Assembly: GCF_010858045.1 (NCBI RefSeq)
Contig: NZ_JAAGVC010000018.1
Location: forward strand, 1 to 44,832
Reading direction: 5' to 3'
DNA length: 44,832 nt
DNA from: Nocardia cyriacigeorgica
Lineage (GTDB): Bacteria; Actinomycetota; Actinomycetes; Mycobacteriales; Mycobacteriaceae
In this document: positions 8,614-16,411 of the stretch, piece after piece
Numbering within the stretch: position 1 is the stretch's first letter
Layout of the letters: every line of letters begins with the position of its first letter
Made by a program: the position numbers and the translations under genes
The notes under the pieces: generated by a model
Seen by the model: only the letters and a program-made list of their open reading frames with translations
Database searches by the model: none
What the model was told of the DNA's origin: nothing

Positions 8614-9921
8614 CTATCCGGAGATGAGGCCGACACGCTGGGCCAGCCACGGCAGCTCCCTGGCCAGCCCGGTCGACCACACTCGCCAATCGTGGCCGCC
8701 GGGCAGCTCCAGGTAGCCGACGGCCATCCCGGCATCGCGGGCATCCTGATACGCCTGTCGCGATCCGCGCAGGGTGTCGTTGTCGTCGCTGCCCACCACG
8801 AAGATCCCGGCACTGCCGGGGTAGCGTCGTCCGGCCAGCAGGTCCTGTGGGTTGGCGCGGGCGTAGGCGGCGGTGTCGCCGTCGAAGACGGCGAGGGTGT
8901 GCGCGCGGTCGGTGAGGTTCAGCTCGGCCTCCGCGGACATGGCCAGGAAGGTCGGGTAGACCTGCGGGTACCCCGCGGCCAGCTGGAGGGCGCAGGTTCC
9001 GCCATAGGACAGGCCGCCGACCGCCCAGGCCTGCGGATCCGGATCGACGGACAGGTGCGCGCGGATCCAGTCCGGGACGTCGGTGGCCAGGTAGGTGGCC
9101 ACCTGGGCGTGCGGGCCGTCGGCGCACAGCGGATCGTTCCAGGTGCTGCCCGTGCCGTCGGCGACGACGACGATCGGCGCCAGCCCCTGATGGGCGCGGG
9201 CGAACGCGTCCATGGTGGCGGGCAGCTCGCCGCTGGTGGCCCAGTCGCGCGGGCTGCCCGGCTGCCCGGCGAGCAATACCAGCACCGGCAGTTGCGGCCG
9301 CGGATCGGCGAAATAGGCGGGCGGCAGGTAGATTTCGGCCGGGCGGGCGTGGAATCCGGAGGCGGTCCCCGGGATCGGTGCGCGCGTCAGGCGGCCCGCC
9401 GAGGGCAGGTCGGCCGGTGCGGTCCAGCCGGTGTCCACGGGGTCGATGTCGGGGCGCAGCCGCTTCGCCGCGGGGAGCTCACCGAACGGAACCTCGTTCA
9501 GTCGCTGGATACCGAGCGCCGCGCCCACCGTCGGGTAGGCGTCGTAGACCAGGTTGATCTGGTTCGCACACGCCGCGAGCACCACGGCCGAGGTGAGCGC
9601 GATGGCCACCGCTCGGCCGGCCCGACGCCACCGCAGGATCTGTACCGCACCGAGCATCAGCGCGAAGATCGCGAGGCCGATGCTCGCATACACCGTCGGT
9701 CCGAGCGAGTCGGGAATCAACCGCCATACCGCTTGCACCAGGTACGCCCCGGCCGCGGTGATGGCGACCGCGGCCAGCGCGAACCACGCCACCGTGCGCG
9801 GGGCCGGGGCCCGGCGGCCCGCCAGTAGCCAGACGAGCGCCGCCAGCGCCGCCACCGACAGCACGATCGGCAGCGGCCCTGACAGCAACGACCAACCGGG
9901 CACGTCGGCCAGAGTAGGCAT
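8614..9921 (-). CDS. Membrane-anchored alpha/beta-hydrolase (esterase/Ag85-like fold)
   Basis: The 435-residue product has four predicted N-terminal membrane helices (within residues 12-130, e.g. LPIVLSVAALAALVWLLAG and TVYASIGLAIFALMLGAVQI), then an extracellular esterase domain. The nucleophile elbow is GGLSYGG (GxSxG), the probable catalytic His is in LELPGGHDWRVW, and EIYLPPAYFADPRPQLPVLV with LLAGQPGSPRDW resembles the oxyanion region of the esterase D/antigen 85 superfamily. It is therefore a putative exported hydrolase or acyltransferase acting in the envelope; whether the acceptor is water or a mycolyl/acyl acceptor cannot be read from sequence. It converges on the VWA gene with 80 bases between stops. 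Confidence 0.78.
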   Translation of the reverse strand: MPTLADVPGWSLLSGPLPIVLSVAALAALVWLLAGRRAPAPRTVAWFALAAVAITAAGAYLVQAVWRLIPDSLGPTVYASIGLAIFALMLGAVQILRWRRAGRAVAIALTSAVVLAACANQINLVYDAYPTVGAALGIQRLNEVPFGELPAAKRLRPDIDPVDTGWTAPADLPSAGRLTRAPIPGTASGFHARPAEIYLPPAYFADPRPQLPVLVLLAGQPGSPRDWATSGELPATMDAFARAHQGLAPIVVVADGTGSTWNDPLCADGPHAQVATYLATDVPDWIRAHLSVDPDPQAWAVGGLSYGGTCALQLAAGYPQVYPTFLAMSAEAELNLTDRAHTLAVFDGDTAAYARANPQDLLAGRRYPGSAGIFVVGSDDNDTLRGSRQAYQDARDAGMAVGYLELPGGHDWRVWSTGLARELPWLAQRVGLISG

Positions 9922-10014
9922 CCGAGCCGTCGATCAGGTATGGCGCCCGTCGCATTCACCCGGTTTCATCAGGCATTTCTCAGCTCATGCGGAGGCCTGC
10001 GGCCGGTTCGGCGC

Positions 10015-10878
10015 TCACTTGCCCGGGTATTTGTAGAAGCCCTCCCCGGTGGCCACGCCGAGCTTGCCCTTGTCGATGTAGTTCTCCTTCAGGAACGCCG
10101 CGAAACGCTGGGCGGCCTCGTCGCCGTGCACCGAGATGTTGTACGGGGTGGTCAGGCCGATGATGTCGAAGATCTGGAACGGTCCCATCGGCGCGCCGGT
10201 GGCGATCTTCCACGTCTTGTCGACGGTCTCCGGTTCGGCGTACCCATCGGCGACCAGTTCGCCCGCCGCGTTCAGGAACGGCACCAGCAGCGAGTTCAGG
10301 ACGTAGCCGGCCTTCTCCTTGTGTAGCTCGATCGGCACCATGCCGATGTCCTTCGCGAACTGCACGACCGTGCGGAACACCTCGGGATCGGTGTCGGCGG
10401 TGCCCATCACCTCGGCGGTGTTGAACGCCCACACCCGGTTGGCGAAGTGCAGGGCCAGGAAGCGGTCCGGGCGGCCGGTGGCGTCCTTCATGTCGCTGGG
10501 CAGCAACGTGGAGGAGTTGGTGGCGAAGATCGTCTCGGGTGGGGCCAGCTTGCCCAGCTCGGTGTAGGTGTCGGTTTTGATCTTCAGCACCTCGGGGATC
10601 GCCTCGATGATCAGATCGGCTTCCCGCGCGGCGTCGGCGAGGTCGGCGGTGAGCCGGATCCGTGAGCGCGCGGCCTCGGCCTTGCCGTCGGCCGCGCCGG
10701 CAACCTCGGCGCGGTAGGTCTGCACCAAATCGTCGAACCGGGCGGCCGCCTTCTCCAGTGCGGCGTCGTCGATGTCGTAGGCGATGACGTCGAAGCCGCT
10801 GTAGGCGGTCTGAAATGCGATCTGCGAACCCAGCACGCCCGTGCCGAGCACGGTGACCTTACCGATGGTCGCGGTCAT
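10015..10878 (-). CDS. 3-hydroxyacyl-CoA (3-hydroxybutyryl-CoA) dehydrogenase
   Basis: NAD-dependent oxidoreductase interconverting 3-hydroxyacyl-CoA and 3-oxoacyl-CoA, in fatty acid or butyrate-type metabolism. The 287-residue length fits the single-function family. The N-terminal Rossmann motif is VTVLGTGVLGSQIAFQTA with Asp at the end of strand 2 (VIAYDIDD). Family motifs follow: LIIEAIPEVLKIK, FATNSSTLLPSDM, RFLALHFANRVWAFNTAEVM (the catalytic His region) and EKAGYVLNSLLVPFLNAAGE. The gene stands alone on the minus strand. A GGCAGGG lies just upstream of the ATG. Confidence 0.9.
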   Translation of the reverse strand: MTATIGKVTVLGTGVLGSQIAFQTAYSGFDVIAYDIDDAALEKAAARFDDLVQTYRAEVAGAADGKAEAARSRIRLTADLADAAREADLIIEAIPEVLKIKTDTYTELGKLAPPETIFATNSSTLLPSDMKDATGRPDRFLALHFANRVWAFNTAEVMGTADTDPEVFRTVVQFAKDIGMVPIELHKEKAGYVLNSLLVPFLNAAGELVADGYAEPETVDKTWKIATGAPMGPFQIFDIIGLTTPYNISVHGDEAAQRFAAFLKENYIDKGKLGVATGEGFYKYPGK

Positions 10879-11015
10879 AGCCCTGCCTTTCCCTGACGGA
10901 TCCGCCGGGCCCGGGGCGGGTGCCGGCGATGAGGTCCCGAACGAAAAAGCCGATCCTCCAGCACGCTACTAGTCGCGTCCGGCGTCGTCGACCGGCCACC
11001 AACGAGCGTGGGCAG

Positions 11016-11936
11016 TCAGGCCACGCGGCCCGCCGCAGCCTCGTCGAACACCTCCGCCAGCAGCGCCGCGAGCCGCCGCAGGGCAACGCCGGGGCGCTCG
11101 CGGCGCCAGATCAGCGCCAGACGCGATTTCTCGTCGAGCCCGTCGACCGGCAGATAGCGCAGGTCGGTGCGCCGATTGCGTTGCGCCGTCGGCATGCAGA
11201 CCAACATCGCGTGCCGCCCGCCCGCCGCGACGGCGAGCCCCTCCTGAATCGTGGTGACCTCGACGCTGGAGGACACTGCCCGGCCCAGCGGAGTGAAGCG
11301 CGGTGTGTGCACGTGATGCCAGTAGTCGGGCGCGCCACCCGCGATGGCGACCAGATCGGTGTCCGCGAGATCTTCCGCATCGATCCGTTCTCGTCGAGCC
11401 AGCGGATGCTCGAGGCCGACGGCCAGCACCCGGGGCTCCGGCGCGAAGGCGTAACCGACAGCAAGATCGGGTTCCCGTACCGGCAGGAGAACCACCGCGG
11501 CGTCGACCTCATGAGCCCGCAGGGCCCCGAACGGGTCACCGAGTGGCAGTTCACGCACGGTCGGCCGCACGTCCGGATACTCTGCGGCGAAACGAGCGAA
11601 CGCACTGGTCACCGACTCGTACGCGGTGCCCTGGAAGCCGATCAGCAGTCGTCGGTCTTCGTCGGCACTGGCACGCGCCCGCTGCTGCTCGACACTGTCG
11701 TGCAGCGCGCGGTAGCGCGACCCCACCGACTCCACGAACTCGCGCCCGGCCTCGGTCAGCACCACCCGGCGACTGGTCCGCTCGACCAGCCGCGCCCCGA
11801 TATTGCGTTCGAGTGCCGCCACCAGCTGACTGACACGGCCCTGCGAGACCCGCATGCGGTCGGCGGTGCGACCGAAATGCAGTTCCTCCGCGAGCACCAG
11901 CAGCGTCTCGATCCCGCGAAGGGGCAGCTCCGGCAT
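11016..11936 (-). CDS. LysR family regulator of the divergent MFS gene
   Basis: LysR-type regulator, 306 residues. The N-terminal winged helix-turn-helix reads MPELPLRGIETLLVLAEELH, then FGRTADRMRVSQGRVSQLVA, then ALERNIGARLVERTSRRVVL; the rest is the periplasmic-binding-protein-like effector domain (LLIGFQGTAYESVTSAFARF). The ATG at 11936 is preferred over the one at 11942 because the AGGA in front sits 7 bases upstream of it. It is divergent from the MFS exporter with about 108 bases between starts that contain nested CGATGA/TCATCG repeats, the usual LysR arrangement, so it probably controls the exporter. Confidence 0.88.
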   Translation of the reverse strand: MPELPLRGIETLLVLAEELHFGRTADRMRVSQGRVSQLVAALERNIGARLVERTSRRVVLTEAGREFVESVGSRYRALHDSVEQQRARASADEDRRLLIGFQGTAYESVTSAFARFAAEYPDVRPTVRELPLGDPFGALRAHEVDAAVVLLPVREPDLAVGYAFAPEPRVLAVGLEHPLARRERIDAEDLADTDLVAIAGGAPDYWHHVHTPRFTPLGRAVSSSVEVTTIQEGLAVAAGGRHAMLVCMPTAQRNRRTDLRYLPVDGLDEKSRLALIWRRERPGVALRRLAALLAEVFDEAAAGRVA

Positions 11937-11970
11937 GACCATTCCTTTCCGGCGTCCGCCGAACCCGCGG

Positions 11971-12001
11971 CGATGAACTCAGCTCATCGAACGATGAGCT
12001 G
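11971..12001. promoter_or_regulatory. Nested inverted repeats between lysR and the MFS gene
   Basis: A perfect dyad (arms CAGCTCATCG and CGATGAGCTG, centre AA) covers 11980-12001. A further CGATGA at 11971-11976 faces TCATCG at 11984-11989, so the half-site CGATGA occurs three times in alternating direction. Position between divergent genes and site arrangement fit LysR-type activation and autoregulation. Binding by this regulator is inferred. Confidence 0.65.
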
Positions 12002-12044
12002 ATCGTCGTTGTTCCATCCGCCGGCGCCTCGTTGACTGGATCGC

Positions 12045-13241
12045 ATGTCCATCGCACACCGAAACCCCGCCGCGCCAAGAGATTCCGCGCGAGTCCCCGG
12101 CGGTCTTCCCGCTGTCGCCGTCCTCGCGCTGTCCACCTTCGTTGTGGTCACCTCCGAGATGCTGCCGGTCGGCGTGCTGACCCCGATGTCGCAGGGCGTC
12201 GGCATCTCGACGGGCAGCACCGGCTTCAGCCTCGCCATCACCGGCATCGTCACCGCCATCACCGCACCGCTGGTCGTGCGGTTCATCGCCGCGACCGATC
12301 GGCGGCTCGTACTCGCGGCCGCGACAGCGGTTCTCGCGGTGGGCAACCTCACGACCGCGCTGGCCCATGGCTTCGCGGTGCTGGCGGCCGGGCGCGTGAT
12401 CGTCGGCATCGGGATGGGCGCGGTGTGGGCGCTGGCATCGGCGGTGGCACCCAGGCTGGTACGGCCGCGGCACGCCGCGGCCGCGGTCTCCACGGTCGTC
12501 GGCGGTGTCGCGGCGGCGTCGGTGCTCGGTGTGCCGGTGGGTACGTTCGTCGGCGAGCTGGCCGGGTGGCGTAGCGCTTTCGCGGTTCTCGCGGCGGTGG
12601 CTCTGCTGCTGAGCATCGCGCTGGTCGTCGTCCTTCCGGCGTTGCCGAGGCCGGCCGATGCCGGCGCAGCGGCGGGTGAGCGGGCTCGGTTGTGGCGGGT
12701 GCCCGCGGTCCGCACCGGGCTGGCCGCCATCGTCTTCATCGTCACTGCCCATTTCACCGCCTTCACCTATGTGCGCCCCGCGCTCGAGCAGCTCGCCGGG
12801 CTCGACGCCTCGGCGGTGTCGACGCTGCTGTTGCTCTACGGCCTGTGCGGATTGATCGGGAATTTCGCCGCGGGTGCGGCCGCCGCCCGCCGGGTCCGGG
12901 CCACTCTGCTCGTCCTCGTCGCCGGTGTCGGCATCGCTCTTGTCGTGCTCGTGCTGGCCGAAGGCAGCGCGGGAGCCGTGGTGGCCCTGATGGTGTGGGG
13001 GTTCGCGTACGGCGGCGTCTCGGTCTGCGGTCAGCTCTGGATGAATCAGGCCGTCCCGCAGCGCCGCGAGCAGGTGACCGGCCTGTATGTCGGGGTGTTC
13101 ACCGGTTCCATCGCGCTCGGCGCCTTCGCAGGCGGTCTCGTCGTCGACGCCGCCGGCCTGCCGCCGCTGCTGTGGGGTGCGGTCGCGACGGCGGCGGGCG
13201 CGCTGTCGATCGTGGCGCTGGGGCGTTCGCCGCGGCAGTGA
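12045..13241 (+). CDS. MFS transporter, DHA1-type drug/sugar exporter
   Basis: Twelve-helix major facilitator of 398 residues, of the AraJ/SotB/PbuE-like branch that exports drugs, sugars or purines by proton antiport. The branch hallmark near helix 1 is LSTFVVVTSEMLPVGVLTPM. The loop after helix 2 is RFIAATDRRLVLAAATAVLA; helix 4 is AAGRVIVGIGMGAVWALASA and helix 5 is VVGGVAAASVLGVPVGTFVG, matching the antiporter motif. The substrate cannot be predicted. It is divergent from a LysR gene and converges on the macrodomain gene with 17 bases between the stops. Confidence 0.88.
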   Translation: MSIAHRNPAAPRDSARVPGGLPAVAVLALSTFVVVTSEMLPVGVLTPMSQGVGISTGSTGFSLAITGIVTAITAPLVVRFIAATDRRLVLAAATAVLAVGNLTTALAHGFAVLAAGRVIVGIGMGAVWALASAVAPRLVRPRHAAAAVSTVVGGVAAASVLGVPVGTFVGELAGWRSAFAVLAAVALLLSIALVVVLPALPRPADAGAAAGERARLWRVPAVRTGLAAIVFIVTAHFTAFTYVRPALEQLAGLDASAVSTLLLLYGLCGLIGNFAAGAAAARRVRATLLVLVAGVGIALVVLVLAEGSAGAVVALMVWGFAYGGVSVCGQLWMNQAVPQRREQVTGLYVGVFTGSIALGAFAGGLVVDAAGLPPLLWGAVATAAGALSIVALGRSPRQ

Positions 13242-13258
13242 ACGCGGGCGACCTCGCG

Positions 13259-13771
13259 TCAGCTCGGCGCGTGGGCCAGGAAGGCGGCGTAGGCGTGTTC
13301 GTCGAAGAGCACGAACCGCGCCTCGCGCACCGCGGTGTCGGCGGCGGTGACCGTGGCGACGGCGATGCGAGCGCCGTCGTCGATCGGCCAGCCGTAGATG
13401 CCGGTCGAGATCGCCGGAAAGGCGACGGTGCGAGCGCCGAGTTCGTCGGCGATCCGAAGCGATGCGCGGTAACAGGAGGCCAGCAGGTCCGAACGGTCCT
13501 GTCCGGCCGACCAGACCGGGCCGACGGTGTGGATGACCCAGCGGGCCGGGAGGTTTCCGGCGGTGGTCGCCACCGCCTGACCGGTCGGCAACCCCTCGCC
13601 GTAACGCGACGCGCGAAGTTCCCGGCATTCGGCCAGGATGGCCGGGCCGCCGCGCCGATGGATGGCGCCATCGACTCCCCCACCGCCCAGCAGCGACGAG
13701 TTCGCGGCGTTCACCACCGCGTCGACGTCCTGTTCGGTGATGTCACCGCGCACGAACCGCACCTCGACCAT
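13259..13771 (-). CDS. Macrodomain protein, O-acetyl-ADP-ribose deacetylase type
   Basis: Single-domain macro protein of 170 residues of the YmdB/MacroD class, which binds ADP-ribose and removes acetyl or ADP-ribosyl groups. Key motifs are visible: FVRGDITEQDVDAVVNAANS, the glycine loop LLGGGGVDGAIHRRGG, PTGQAVATTAGNLPARWVIH, and the phosphate loop AFPAISTGIYGWP. The ATG at 13771 is used because the domain begins there (MVEVRFVRGD); the longer frame upstream is out of family. It lies between the MFS gene (convergent) and a divergent DUF5988 gene; no toxin or ADP-ribosyltransferase gene is adjacent. Confidence 0.92.
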   Translation of the reverse strand: MVEVRFVRGDITEQDVDAVVNAANSSLLGGGGVDGAIHRRGGPAILAECRELRASRYGEGLPTGQAVATTAGNLPARWVIHTVGPVWSAGQDRSDLLASCYRASLRIADELGARTVAFPAISTGIYGWPIDDGARIAVATVTAADTAVREARFVLFDEHAYAAFLAHAPS

Positions 13772-13917
13772 GCCTCGATTCTCACCGGCAGACCGTGGCC
13801 CCGCCACCGTGTTCGGGTGGTACCGCCGACATCGCGACGCACATCGTTGGCAAACCGATGCCCGCACCCCTGGCGAATGTCGCGCACACACGACCTCGGC
13901 GCTTCTACCATCCGAGG

Positions 13918-14124
13918 ATGAGCATTGGCGCCAAGGCCGTCCTCGAGGGCGGCCCACAGGACCTGCCCGACCGTATCGTGCCGATCACTCCGCCGGGATT
14001 CGAGCTGAAGATCCCGTTCAAGGGCGGCTACGAACACTTCAAAACCACCGGACGCGAGCAGGACACGCCCGAGGGGCGACTGCCGGTCTACGCCTGGAGC
14101 GATCGCACCGAAATCGCGGAGTGA
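13918..14124 (+). CDS. DUF5988 family protein
   Basis: A 68-residue protein that matches the small actinobacterial DUF5988 family as I remember it: an N-terminal VLEGGPQDLPDRIV segment, the core GGYEHFKTTGRE, and an aromatic C-terminus PVYAWSDRTEIAE. No function is established. It has no signal peptide or membrane segment. The ATG at 13918 is supported by TACCAT (13906-13911) six bases before it, which would make the message leaderless; a longer in-frame extension upstream looks non-coding. It is divergent from the macrodomain gene. Confidence 0.75.
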   Translation: MSIGAKAVLEGGPQDLPDRIVPITPPGFELKIPFKGGYEHFKTTGREQDTPEGRLPVYAWSDRTEIAE

Positions 14125-14200
14125 TCCTGCGGCAACTGTTCGGGCGGCGGCACTGACCGGGTCACCGCCCCCTGCCCCGCTGGGCCATGCGATCCGCCCA

Positions 14201-14230
14201 TGGACAAATACGTAACCAACTGGTTACACT
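14201..14230 (+). promoter_or_regulatory. arsR promoter with palindromic operator between -35 and -10
   Basis: TGGACA (14201-14206) and TACACT (14225-14230) are separated by 18 bases and followed by six bases and the arsR ATG, so transcription probably starts at the start codon. Between and overlapping them lies a perfect dyad GTAACCA-AC-TGGTTAC (14212-14227), which runs into the -10. This is the textbook position for an ArsR-family repressor site and points to autoregulation of the arsR-AHSA1 operon. Confidence 0.75.
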
Positions 14231-14236
14231 TCCCGA

Positions 14237-14614
14237 ATGGACGACGTGGCGAGCGCGATCGCCGATCCGGTTCGCCGGGAAATCCTGGAGATGTTGCGCG
14301 AGACCCGGCTCACCGCCGGTGAGATCGCCGGGCACTTCCCCATCAGCAGACCGGCCATCAGCAGACATCTGCGCGTTTTGCGCGGCAGTGGCCTGGTCCA
14401 CGACGAACTCGTCGGCAGGCAGCGCTACTACCGGCTCGACACCGCGCCGCTCGAAGCCCTCACCCGCTGGCTGGCCGCGTTCGCCGAACCCGCCCCGTGG
14501 GAACGCCGCCTCGACGCACTCGATACCGAGGTCTACCGGACCAGGCGGGAACGCCGGACCGCAGACCGCGCGACCACGACCGACCACCCCACGACAAAGG
14601 AGAACACCGCATGA
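14237..14614 (+). CDS. ArsR family repressor (SRPBCC-associated type)
   Basis: Winged-helix repressor of 125 residues: DDVASAIADPVRREILEMLR, LTAGEIAGHFPISRPAISRH, LRVLRGSGLVHDELVGRQRY. No cysteine cluster for metal binding is seen, and the recognition-helix form PISRPAISRHLRVL is the one commonly found next to AHSA1/SRPBCC proteins rather than the metal-sensing type. Its stop overlaps the start of the downstream AHSA1 gene (ATGA), so the two are translationally coupled. A palindrome spans its own promoter. The last 25 residues are Thr/Arg/Asp-rich and probably disordered. Confidence 0.9.
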   Translation: MDDVASAIADPVRREILEMLRETRLTAGEIAGHFPISRPAISRHLRVLRGSGLVHDELVGRQRYYRLDTAPLEALTRWLAAFAEPAPWERRLDALDTEVYRTRRERRTADRATTTDHPTTKENTA

Positions 14615-15114
14615 CCCCCAGCCCCACCGGCCGGCTCTTTCCCGCACAGACCGGCCGCGACCTGGTGCTGACCCGCACCTACCGCGCACCGATCGAGGAC
14701 GTGTGGGCCAGCATCACCGAATCCGATCGCACCGCGCGCTGGTTCGGCCCCTGGGAGGGCGAAGCCGGCACCGGAAAGGCCATCAAGGTGCAGATGGCGT
14801 TCGAGGACGACCAGCCCTGGATGGACATGCGCATCGATACCTGCGAACCGCCCCGCCACCTGGGGGTATCCGCCGAGGACGAGGCCGGGTCCTGGTTCCT
14901 CGATATCGAGCTCACCGAGTCCGGCGGCACCACCGAACTGCGGTTCACCCATCATCTGCGCAGCGATGACGAGGTCGCACAGGCCCCGCAGGTCGGTCCC
15001 GGCTGGGAGTTCTACCTGGACATGCTCGGCGCGGCCCGCGCGAACACCGACCGCCCCGATTTCGACGATTACTACCCGGCGATGAAGCCGTACTACGAGC
15101 AGCAGATCGGCTGA
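14611..15114 (+). CDS. SRPBCC / AHSA1-domain protein
   Basis: 167-residue protein of the START-like AHSA1 family. The entry strand DLVLTRTYRAPIEDVWASIT is followed by the diagnostic ESDRTARWFGPWEG and later by SWFLDIELTESGGTTELRFT; the end is GWEFYLDMLGAARANTD. Such proteins have a deep hydrophobic pocket; their ligands are mostly unknown. It is co-transcribed with the ArsR gene, which it overlaps by four bases, so the regulator probably responds to a compound bound or processed by this protein. An AAGGAG lies 10 bases before the ATG, inside arsR. Confidence 0.88.
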   Translation: MTPSPTGRLFPAQTGRDLVLTRTYRAPIEDVWASITESDRTARWFGPWEGEAGTGKAIKVQMAFEDDQPWMDMRIDTCEPPRHLGVSAEDEAGSWFLDIELTESGGTTELRFTHHLRSDDEVAQAPQVGPGWEFYLDMLGAARANTDRPDFDDYYPAMKPYYEQQIG

Positions 15115-15121
15115 GCCGGAT

Positions 15122-15757
15122 TCAGCTGCTCACCCCAACGACACGCCCCACGGTCGAGGCATCGGGGACGAGGTCGAGCATGGCGCGGGCGACGTCGGCG
15201 CGCGGGATGCTCAGCCCGGCCGGGCCGCCGTCGACGATCCGCCGGATGCGGCCGGTGCCCGGGGCGTTGGTGAGCCCCGACGGGCGCACCGAGGTCCAGT
15301 CCAGACCGCTGCCTGCCAGGATCGCCTCCATCCGCTCGAGATCGGCGTACAGCTCCCTCAACAGCGCACGCAGCGGCACCGAGGCGATTCGCACTCGCAG
15401 TGGCTGACCGGTGCCGGAATGGTTGAGCGTGCCCGCGGACACCACGACCAGGCGTCGCACCCCCACTTCGCGCATGGCGCCGACCACCGCGGCGGCCGAC
15501 GTCGAGGCCGGGCGCAGCGGATCGCGGCGGCCGTTCGCGCCGATTCCCGACAGCACCGCATCCGCGCCGGCCACCGCGTCGGTGATCGATTCCGCCGCCA
15601 GCGCATTGCCCCGCACGACCCGCAGCCGATCGTGGGGCTCGTGCGGCAATCGGTCGGGATTGCGCACCACCGCCGTCACCTCATGACCGTCCGCCACCGC
15701 CTGCGTCACGAGGTGGCGCCCCACCCCGCCGGTCGCGCCGAGAACCGTGATCCGCAT
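15122..15757 (-). CDS. NAD(P)-binding atypical SDR / NmrA-like protein
   Basis: 211-residue Rossmann protein with GATGGVGRHLV (GxxGxxG) at residues 7-17 after ITVL, followed by EVTAVVRNPDRLP, which suggests NADP(H) binding through Arg. Further motifs are ADAVLSGIGANGRRDPLRP, RRLVVVSAGTLNHS and LDWTSVRPSGLTNAPGTG. There is no Tyr-x3-Lys catalytic pair, as in NmrA and related flavin-reductase-like or redox-sensor members. The ATG at 15757 has AGGAG in front. It is divergent from marR across a long dyad and is the likely target of that regulator. It converges on the AHSA1 gene with 7 bases between the stops. Confidence 0.85.
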   Translation of the reverse strand: MRITVLGATGGVGRHLVTQAVADGHEVTAVVRNPDRLPHEPHDRLRVVRGNALAAESITDAVAGADAVLSGIGANGRRDPLRPASTSAAAVVGAMREVGVRRLVVVSAGTLNHSGTGQPLRVRIASVPLRALLRELYADLERMEAILAGSGLDWTSVRPSGLTNAPGTGRIRRIVDGGPAGLSIPRADVARAMLDLVPDASTVGRVVGVSS

Positions 15758-15776
15758 GAGCGTCTCCTGCCTGATC

Positions 15777-15833
15777 GATACTCCAATAACTTCTGATTTC
15801 AGAATAGTTTGAGTATCCAAACATTGCTAGAGT
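15777..15833. promoter_or_regulatory. Nested dyad and marR -10 between NmrA-like and marR genes
   Basis: Outer arms GATACTC (15777-15783) and GAGTATC (15811-15817) enclose an inner perfect dyad TTCTGA-TT-TCAGAA (15791-15804). The left half and the complement of the right half align as GATACTC-N4-AACTTCTGA and GATACTC-N4-TATTCTGA, with about one base of slippage. TAGAGT (15828-15833) lies six bases before the marR ATG. On the minus strand TATTCT inside the dyad is a possible -10 for the NmrA-like gene. The region is AT-rich for this genome. Confidence 0.6.
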
Positions 15834-15839
15834 GGTGCC

Positions 15840-16382
15840 ATGCCCGACGCCCCGCCCTTCGCCGACGATCCGGCCGCGCCGGGCCGCCGACTCTCGGCCC
15901 AGGAACTCGACGCACTCAGTCACGTTCCCCTGATCTCGGCCTCCTTTCGGCGCGCGCACAGCGATATGCCGGAGGCCCTTCGAGCCACGTTCCAGACCCA
16001 CGGGCTGGGACCGCGACACGGTGCGATCCTGACGCAGCTGATGGCCGGCGAACCGGCGAGCGTCACCGATCTGGCCCGGCGCCTCGGGGTATCGCTATCG
16101 ACAGCCAGCCAGCTCGTCGGCGACCTCGCCCGGGCCGATCTGGTGCTGCGCGAGGAGGATCCGCGCAACCGGCGACGCACGCTGGTATCGATCGCCGGTG
16201 CGATCCGGCCGATCTTCGAGCAGTTCCTCGCGGTGCGCTCGGCGGCACTGTTGCGCGCCATCGCACGACTGGAGCCCACCGATCGGCAGGCGTTCCTGGC
16301 CGGATTGGCCGCATGGGCGCAGGAGGAACAGAAGGTCACCGCACCGGCCGCGACCACCGATCGGCGGACGACGGCCGAGTGA
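15840..16382 (+). CDS. MarR family transcriptional regulator
   Basis: 180-residue winged-helix regulator. The core is LGPRHGAILTQLMAGEPASV, then TDLARRLGVSLSTASQLVGD, then LARADLVLREEDPRNRRRTL, with the wing DPRNRRRTLVSI characteristic of MarR; flanking helices form the dimerisation region. The N-terminal 25 residues are Pro/Ala/Asp-rich. It is divergent from the NmrA-like reductase gene, the classic MarR plus target layout, with a nested dyad between them. TAGAGT six bases before the ATG suggests a leaderless transcript. Confidence 0.9.
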   Translation: MPDAPPFADDPAAPGRRLSAQELDALSHVPLISASFRRAHSDMPEALRATFQTHGLGPRHGAILTQLMAGEPASVTDLARRLGVSLSTASQLVGDLARADLVLREEDPRNRRRTLVSIAGAIRPIFEQFLAVRSAALLRAIARLEPTDRQAFLAGLAAWAQEEQKVTAPAATTDRRTTAE

Positions 16383-16411
16383 GAACGCGCGGGTGGACCC
16401 ATGGATACCGA

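Noticed and set aside
11979..13628. Long minus-strand frame of 549 codons opposite the MFS gene
   Set aside because: Arg/Asp/Gly-rich translation typical of an antisense frame of a high-GC gene; the plus-strand product is a clear membrane transporter.
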